Positions 58,676 to 64,000 of a DNA stretch of 64,000 nt are shown here, piece by piece (the stretch's first letter is position 1; every line of letters starts with the position of its first letter). The notes under the pieces were generated by a model, which was given only the letters and a program-made list of their open reading frames with translations, was not told the DNA's origin and ran no database searches. This DNA is from Dromiciops gliroides (Eukaryota > Chordata > Mammalia > Microbiotheria > Microbiotheriidae). The DNA is taken from assembly GCF_019393635.1 (NCBI RefSeq), contig NC_057861.1:719608232-719672231 (forward strand), read 5' to 3'. The position numbers and the translations under genes are program-made.

Positions 58676-58699
58676 GCCAATGACTGTAAAATGTCCTAT

Positions 58700-58856
58700 T
58701 GGGGGCATCTAAGTGGCACAGTGGATAAAGCACTGGCCCTGAATTCAGGAGGACCTGAGTTCAAATCTGTCCTTAAACACTTGACACTTACTATCTGTGT
58801 GACCTTGGGTAAGTCACTTAACCCTCATTACCCTGCCCCCCCCCAAAATAAATAGA
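58700..58856 (+). mobile_element. Marsupial tRNA-derived SINE
   Basis: Second plus-strand copy 25 bp on: gggggcatctaagtggcaca ... gagttcaaatctgtccttaa ... then a C9 run at about 58836-58845 and an A-rich tail. The spacer between the two SINEs is single-copy, so they are separate insertions. Confidence 0.92.
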
Positions 58857-59059
58857 TTGAGATTCAAAATGATGTATTGATCATATGCAAAATTCAGCAC
58901 TAGGCTTTATGGGAGGCATGCAAAGATTAATCAGAATCATAAAATCATAAGATTATATACTGGAAGGGGTATGAAGAGTTTTCTAATACAACACCTTTAT
59001 TTAGACATGGTCCCTGCCATAGATCCTTCTCATGTGTGGATTAATTTTTCATTAACGTT

Positions 59060-59385
59060 CCCCATTTGGCAAGTTGAGAATAACAACAATGATGATGAGA
59101 ACAACAGTAATGATAACTAACACTTATATAGAGCTTACTCTGTTCTAGGCACTGGGATAAGTGATTTAAAATGACTATATTAAAAAATGAAATAAAATGA
59201 TTATATCATTTGATCCTCTAAACAACTCTGGGATGTAGGTATTACTCTTACTCCCATTTTAGAGATGAGGAACCCGAGGCAAACAGAGGTTAACTTGTGC
59301 AGGATCACATGGCTAGTAAGTATCAAAACTCAATTCTTGCTCAGTATGAGCCCAGTACTCTACTGTCCAAACTAGCTGTTCCATT
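59060..59385 (-). repeat. MIR/CORE-SINE, long antisense copy
   Basis: aacacttatatagagcttac, ctaggcactgggataagtga, cctctaaacaactctgggat, atttta then gagatgaggaacccgaggca, atcacatggctagtaagtat: a nearly complete MIR in minus orientation. Confidence 0.8.
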
Positions 59386-59638
59386 TGTCACAGCAAAGGG
59401 ACCAAAGGGTAGCAGGTACACTGCAAAATGGTGAAGGCCAGCAGAGGATAACAAAATAAAGATTAGGGGAAGTATGTCAGTTCTCAGGGATAGATGCCCA
59501 TTTGCTTCATATTAATTGTGGCTCTGCCCTCTCACCTTCATAATTCCCTTGTTGAAATTCAGTGATCCCAGCGATTTTTAAAACATCATTATTTATTCCT
59601 ATTGCTCATCTGAAATGATGTATGTAATTAAATGGAAT
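59386..59638. other. Intergenic sequence, nothing recognised
   Basis: No supported feature. Confidence 0.4.
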
Positions 59639-59748
59639 TTTTTTTCCTCTTTTTTCCTTTCTTTTCTTTTTTTTTGTTTGTTTTTGTTTTGTTTTGTTGG
59701 TGAGGCAATTGGGTTTAAGTGACTTTCCCAGTGTCACAGTTTCTAGAA
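59639..59748 (-). mobile_element. SINE tail fragment
   Basis: T-rich and gttttgttttgtt text followed by ggtgaggcaattgggtttaa and gtgactttcccagtgtcaca; only the 3' third of a SINE remains (minus strand). Confidence 0.75.
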
Positions 59749-60559
59749 CACAGATGTACAATTTTTGTTATTAACCCATTGTGCCTTTAAATTTCCCTGG
59801 AATTCTGAAGAAAAATGAATTTGACTTTGTATAGGAAAATATCCTCAATTCTCAAGCATTTCAATTAGGCTCCTTTGGATATTTTTCCTCTGATTTTTTT
59901 TGAAACATTGGCTTTTATATCAAAGACCATAGAAAGAACTTATTCACTTGAAATTAAGAGTGATTAATGGAGTCAATAAATATCCCTGAGCCATCCCTAG
60001 GTAAGAAACATGGTGAGTCCCCTTTTTTTTCATTTCCCTCATTTCATGAGATTGAAATACTGTGAAAGTCTAGTCAATAGCTGTTACCATATCTGAAAGC
60101 CAACCAAGTGAATTAGAGATATGGAGAATAATTTGGCAGAATTTCAGCACCTCTCTCCTCCTTACCACCACTTTGATCCACTAAATAACAAGAAGGTTAC
60201 TGTACCAAGACCTTGTTTAAAAATCATGTCATTTTTCTTCCTAGAAGGCATTCTTTCTTTAGTCTTACTTTGTTAGAACATAAGACCTTATTAAAGCTAA
60301 GACAGCTGATGTCACACATGTGGGATTAGTCACGCCAAGCTAAGTAAAGCTATATGGTGGGATAAATTAACTCTTAAAAACTTCACATAAAAAAAATAAA
60401 AGTTTATTTAAAAATTTTATTTAAAATAAATTTGGCAAGATATTTTACATAGTGATACATTTATAGTACCTAACAGACTTTATCAAGTTTCCTGAAATTG
60501 ACAATAGTTCCAGATCTCAAATTGAAAGATAATGAGGGCCCTGACCACTGAGGAAGTGG
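59749..60559. other. Intergenic sequence, nothing recognised
   Basis: AT-rich, no supported feature. Confidence 0.42.
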
Positions 60560-60985
60560 GTACTTGTCATACTCCTCTGAACTCCTCTGGATTTTATTAT
60601 GCACTCTGAAATCTTATCATGTACTCTGCAAAATTACATCAACCCCAAAACTCACACCTCCTCAATACACACTGCCTCTGGGACCCCTCCATCCCTCTTC
60701 CTGAAGAGTGTGGAGGGTTGGCCACTATAGTGCTCTGCCCAGTTCCTCCATCTAAGGAGAGAAGCCAGGGAAGTCATGTTTATATTTCCCACCCAGCTGC
60801 ACTCCCTCTTTTCTTACACCACCTCAGGCCCTTTCAGTTTCTGGCTTTTGCTGTCTTCCTTTTATTAGATTTTTAGCTCCTTGAGGGCAATGACTGTTTT
60901 CTACCTTCTTTGTATACCCAATACTTCACACAGTTCTTAGCACATAGTTGACATTTAATAAAATTTGTATTGACTGACTAGGTAT
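60560..60985 (+). repeat. L2 LINE 3' region
   Basis: ctcctctgaactcctctgga, ttttagctccttgagggcaa, tgactgttttctaccttctt, tgtatacccaatacttcaca, acatttaataaaatttgtat: the L2 3' end, followed by attgactgacta. Confidence 0.75.
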
Positions 60986-61124
60986 ATATCACACCCTCCC
61001 CCTGTCCTTTAATGTGTTGTTGCTTTCTATTAAGCATACACATTTTGTTCTGTATGAGTCAACAGTGTGATATGGCAGGAATTCAGTATGGGGTTACAAT
61101 TTTCCTGAAAAAAAACTGTTTATA

Positions 61125-61290
61125 TTCCCTCTCCTTCCCTTTTCCCTTCTCCTCCCCCCATTTCCCTTTCTCTCCACTCCCCTTTCATATTCTTGCCCCA
61201 TCCTCTCTCCTCCACTCCCCTTCCTTTTTCCTCCTCCTTTACCTCAACCTCCTCCTTTCCCTCCCCACTTCAACCCCACTTCTTTTCCCT
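61125..61290 (+). repeat. CT-rich low-complexity tract
   Basis: About 165 bp of tccctttctcctccccc-like sequence. An open frame of 103 codons across it is compositional. Confidence 0.85.
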
Positions 61291-61360
61291 TCCCTGGTGC
61301 CCACTACAATATTTTCCATATAGAAAACATTTAATAAATGCATGATGAATGAATCAATGG
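61291..61360 (+). repeat. L2-like 3' end
   Basis: tagaaaacatttaataaatg followed by catgatgaatgaatcaatgg. Confidence 0.5.
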
Positions 61361-61414
61361 CTTCTTTGAATGAATAAATGATGGTCTCTTCGTACTTTTT
61401 CTTGGGCATCACAT

Positions 61415-62080
61415 TTATAAAGGACACAAAGCTAGATAATAACTATAGAAAGGCAGTCAGAATGGTGAAGGTCTTTGAGCTCATGCCAAATAAGGATCAG
61501 CTCCAAGAAGAGAAACTTTTTAGATTCAAAATGAGACAACTCATTGGAATATCATAACTTTCTTCAAGTTATTGAAAGGGTTGGATTAAACCTATTCTAT
61601 TGGGGTTTAGAGGGTAGAATGTGGGGTAATGAATGAAAGTTGTAAAAAGGCATATTTGAGTTTCTGGTCAAGAAAAAAAATAGGGCTCTCTGAGGTAGCT
61701 AAGTGGATAAAGTACTGGCCCTGGATTCAGGAGGACCTGAATTCAAATCTGGCCTCAGACACTTGGCACTTACTATATTTGTGACCCTGAGCAAGTCACT
61801 TAAACATCATTGCCCACAAAAATTAAACAAACAACAAATTTAAATAAATAAATAAATAAGGCTTTCTATAAGTGAAATGGCCTCCCTTGGGGGGGGGGGA
61901 GTTTTTCCTCACTAGTTGCTTTTAGAGTCTAAATAAGATTTCTTTTTTTAAAATTGTTAAAATTTTTATTTTTTTTTAATTTATTTTGGATGTGATGCAC
62001 TAGAGATTCCTTTGGGGAGTTCAGGTTGGCTATGAAAGACCTTTCCAATTTTGAAATTCTGTGATTCCATGAGCATAGTT
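61415..62080 (+). repeat. L3/CR1-type LINE fossil, split by a SINE
   Basis: gtcagaatggtgaaggtctt, tgagctcatgccaaataagg, ggttggattaaacctattct, then after the SINE ataagtgaaatggcctccct, ggagttcaggttggctatga, cctttccaattttgaaattc, tgtgattcc. CR1/L3 3' region in order. Confidence 0.75.
61694..61858 (+). mobile_element. SINE with AAAT tail, inside the L3
   Basis: gaggtagctaagtggataaa ... cctgaattcaaatctggcct ... cattgcccacaaaaattaaa, then an AAAT-type tail. The head lacks about 10 bp internally. Confidence 0.9.
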
Positions 62081-62405
62081 GAGATAAAGGTCAGAGATGT
62101 AGATTTTTTTCTAGGAGATCATATCCCACAGCTCCCTTTGATAATAATGTCTGGAAGTCACAGAAAAGTTACTTCTGATGTCTAGCTTATACCACTACAG
62201 TCACAGTTTAAAAAACATCTTTGTTATTTCTGTTCAAGGGTTTGAGGATTTGTTCACTGGATAACAGGTTTAACTTCTATTATAACCATCTTAAAAGGTA
62301 TTACATGAATATATTGTGTAGGACTTTGGGAAAATCCACTCTAGACTCAATGCTTTTGGAGGCCTTTCATTTGTCCTGGTAGCTGATCTCATCTCCTACT
62401 TTTCT
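62081..62405. other. Intergenic sequence, nothing recognised
   Basis: No supported feature. Confidence 0.42.
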
Positions 62406-62409
62406 ATTC

Positions 62410-62605
62410 ACAGAGGTCAGTCAGTCAATAAACATTGACTGAATGTCTATTTTGTGCCAGACACTGGGTTAAGTTCTGAGGATACAAAGAAAATCAAAAG
62501 ACAATTCCTGCCCTCAAGGAATTCACTATCTGATAAGGTAGACATTAAGGAAACAAGTGTATACAAACACGCTATAAACATGAAAAATAGGAAATAGTAG
62601 AAGAC
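62410..62605 (+). repeat. Ancient mammalian repeat
   Basis: cagtcaataaacattgactg, tgccagacactgggttaagt, aggatacaaagaaaatcaaa, ttcctgccctcaaggaattc. A clear member of an old family; name unresolved. Confidence 0.65.
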
Positions 62606-62619
62606 AAAGATAAAAAAAA

Positions 62620-64000
62620 CCAAAACAATGATGGGATACTTTGGGAATTCTGTAGCACAAGGTACATTCTAATAACTTTATGGAAATTATACATCCAAAA
62701 AACAAACAGACAAAAAAAAAACTAGTTTTTCTCTCTTTTTGTAATACTGCATTACATAATTTTACTCACCCATACAGACCATTTAAAAATATTAGGTCAA
62801 TAAATTTCTAACATCCATAAAAATGTAACTTTCTTTCTGAAATGCAAGAATTAAAAAGATTGGTGTCTAAACAAGAAGAGACAAAAAACCCCAACTGGAA
62901 TGAAAGCCTAATTATCACATCTAAAATTAGGGCTTTTGGTTTGGGTCTTCCTATTTTCTCCTTCTACTCTATCCTGCTAGAGTTTCAGATCCCCTTCCTC
63001 TGGGACCCTGCCCATCCACAGGGTCAGCTTCTCCTCATCCAAAGAGTTCAACACACATCACTTCCCATTATGGAAATACACAGGGTTGTTGGTGAAACTC
63101 CAGGACTGGCCTCATAGCCTAAGCCACCACCACCTAAAAGTGAAAGTTTCTGGATTTCTTAGCCATGGGGATATCCAAGTTCATTGCTAGTTCTCCATTC
63201 ATTCTTATCTCTCCAGCTAGTGGATCCATGTATAACATATGACTATACCTTTCTTCCTTTTGGAATCTTCCATTTCACACGGGTGAATGATTTCTTCTCT
63301 TCTAGACTGCTACTCCTCTTGCCTTTAACTGTATTTCTTTGTGTTTCTGCATTTCTTGCTTATGAAATTCCTCCATCTCTCTCAGTTCTTCTTGACCCCT
63401 CATTAGATCCTGGTGTAAAAGACTTACCCAGTGCTTATGATATGCACCTTCCATTTCACTATCTCCTTCATCTTTTGCTTATTTCACATTTTTCTCAACC
63501 TGCTTCCTTGGTGGTCTTTCATTTCTTCTAAAGACTTCTATCTCTGGGAGATATTTAAACTGAAAAGTGTCTTGTTGAACAAAACAGGGAGGGTTCTCTT
63601 ACTCCTTTTGATACATTGTATTGTTCAGTGCAAGCTTTCCAGGAAGAGTATCTTCATTATCTAGTTGCTCAGGTGGTTCCCCAATAACTGTTCCTAGAGT
63701 TGGTGTCAACCAAAAGCCTTTTTTCCCCTGCCTGGCTTAGAAGTGAATTCAACAATGTCCTTTTCTATAGCTCTTCCTCAATTGTCAACAATCAGGATAG
63801 CCCTTTCAATAGGTCCAAATTGGCTGAATGCTTCCTCTGGTGGGTGATTCACTGGAAACATGAAGTGAAAAATTTTGTACAGACGATGGGGTAGTGGCCT
63901 GTAGGGCAAAACAAGACTGAAGTTGTCACCCTCTCAGCCATCTATCATCAAGTTCTGCTTTTGCAATCTCCCTAGATTCCAGTTTGATGAATGCACGTCC
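62620..64000 (-). pseudogene. SFPQ: Processed pseudogene of SFPQ (partial, off the right edge)
   Basis: SFPQ (PSF) is a nuclear RNA/DNA-binding DBHS-family protein of paraspeckles and splicing. On the minus strand the copy runs uninterrupted by introns. In order it holds the end of RRM1 (FIKLESREIAKAELDD, from about 63990), RRM2 (EAFSQFGPIERAILIVDN near 63800; IVEFTSKP), the coiled coil (QDLMRRQEELREMEEFHK, as pieced near 63400; QEMQKHKEIQLK), YMDP near 63225, and the SFPQ-specific C terminus (DGQGPRGRG, EDPNQKP). The natural stop is at 62921-62923 and apparent 3' UTR continues to about 62620. About 1.08 kb of coding relic is present, roughly the last 370 of about 707 residues. It contains nonsense codons and several frame shifts. 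NONO and PSPC1 fit less well because the last residues match SFPQ. The poly(A) is not recognisable. Confidence 0.92.

Noticed and set aside
61012-61323. 103-codon open frame rich in S, P, L and F
   Set aside because: It is the translation of a CT-rich low-complexity tract.

Overview
The window is nuclear DNA from a mammal, almost certainly a marsupial. I see no intact protein-coding gene. The identification rests on its repeats: many copies of a tRNA-derived SINE whose head reads ggggcagctaggtggc.cag and whose body carries a B-box-like gagttcaaatccggcctc; LINE-1 copies that begin gggggc(g/a)gagccaagatggc; SINEs with an RTE-type tail; older MIR, L2 and L3/CR1 fossils; and AT-rich sequence between them. 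The species cannot be named from this. The SINE variant suggests an Australian marsupial, but that is from memory and not tested.

Layout. 0-13 kb: AT-rich intergenic DNA with decayed LINE-1 3' ends (5.2-6.6 and 10.4-11.2 kb), an RTE-type LINE reverse transcriptase relic (6.6-7.3 kb) and MIR/L2/L3 fossils. 13.4-22.4 kb: an internally deleted LINE-1, then a near full-length LINE-1 on the minus strand whose ORF2 is almost open; its 15-bp target duplication also encloses a SINE piece at its 5' end. 22.7-27 kb: an old solo LTR split by a SINE, a long hexanucleotide microsatellite, and two solo LTRs of one family in opposite orientation. 27.9-31 kb: a LINE-1 lacking nearly all of ORF2 (half-L1 or HAL1-like) with a perfect 17-bp target duplication. 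31-44.7 kb: mostly single-copy-looking sequence with scattered SINEs and LINE-1 ends. 44.7-52.9 kb: an 8.1-kb composite of ORF2-less LINE-1 units with an inverted younger LINE-1 piece inside it. 53-62 kb: SINEs (one dimer), a LINE-1 3' half, MIR, L2 and L3. 62.6-64 kb: a processed pseudogene of SFPQ on the minus strand, running off the right edge.

Nothing here works together as an operon or pathway. The content is a stratigraphy of retrotransposition. The most notable biology is in the LINE-1 copies: repeated loss of ORF2 with ORF1 and the 3' UTR kept; a LINE-1 lineage that captured a SINE in its ORF1-ORF2 spacer, with filled and empty versions both present here; and composite insertions. I found no convincing new functional system, no CRISPR array, no RNA gene and no intact host gene.
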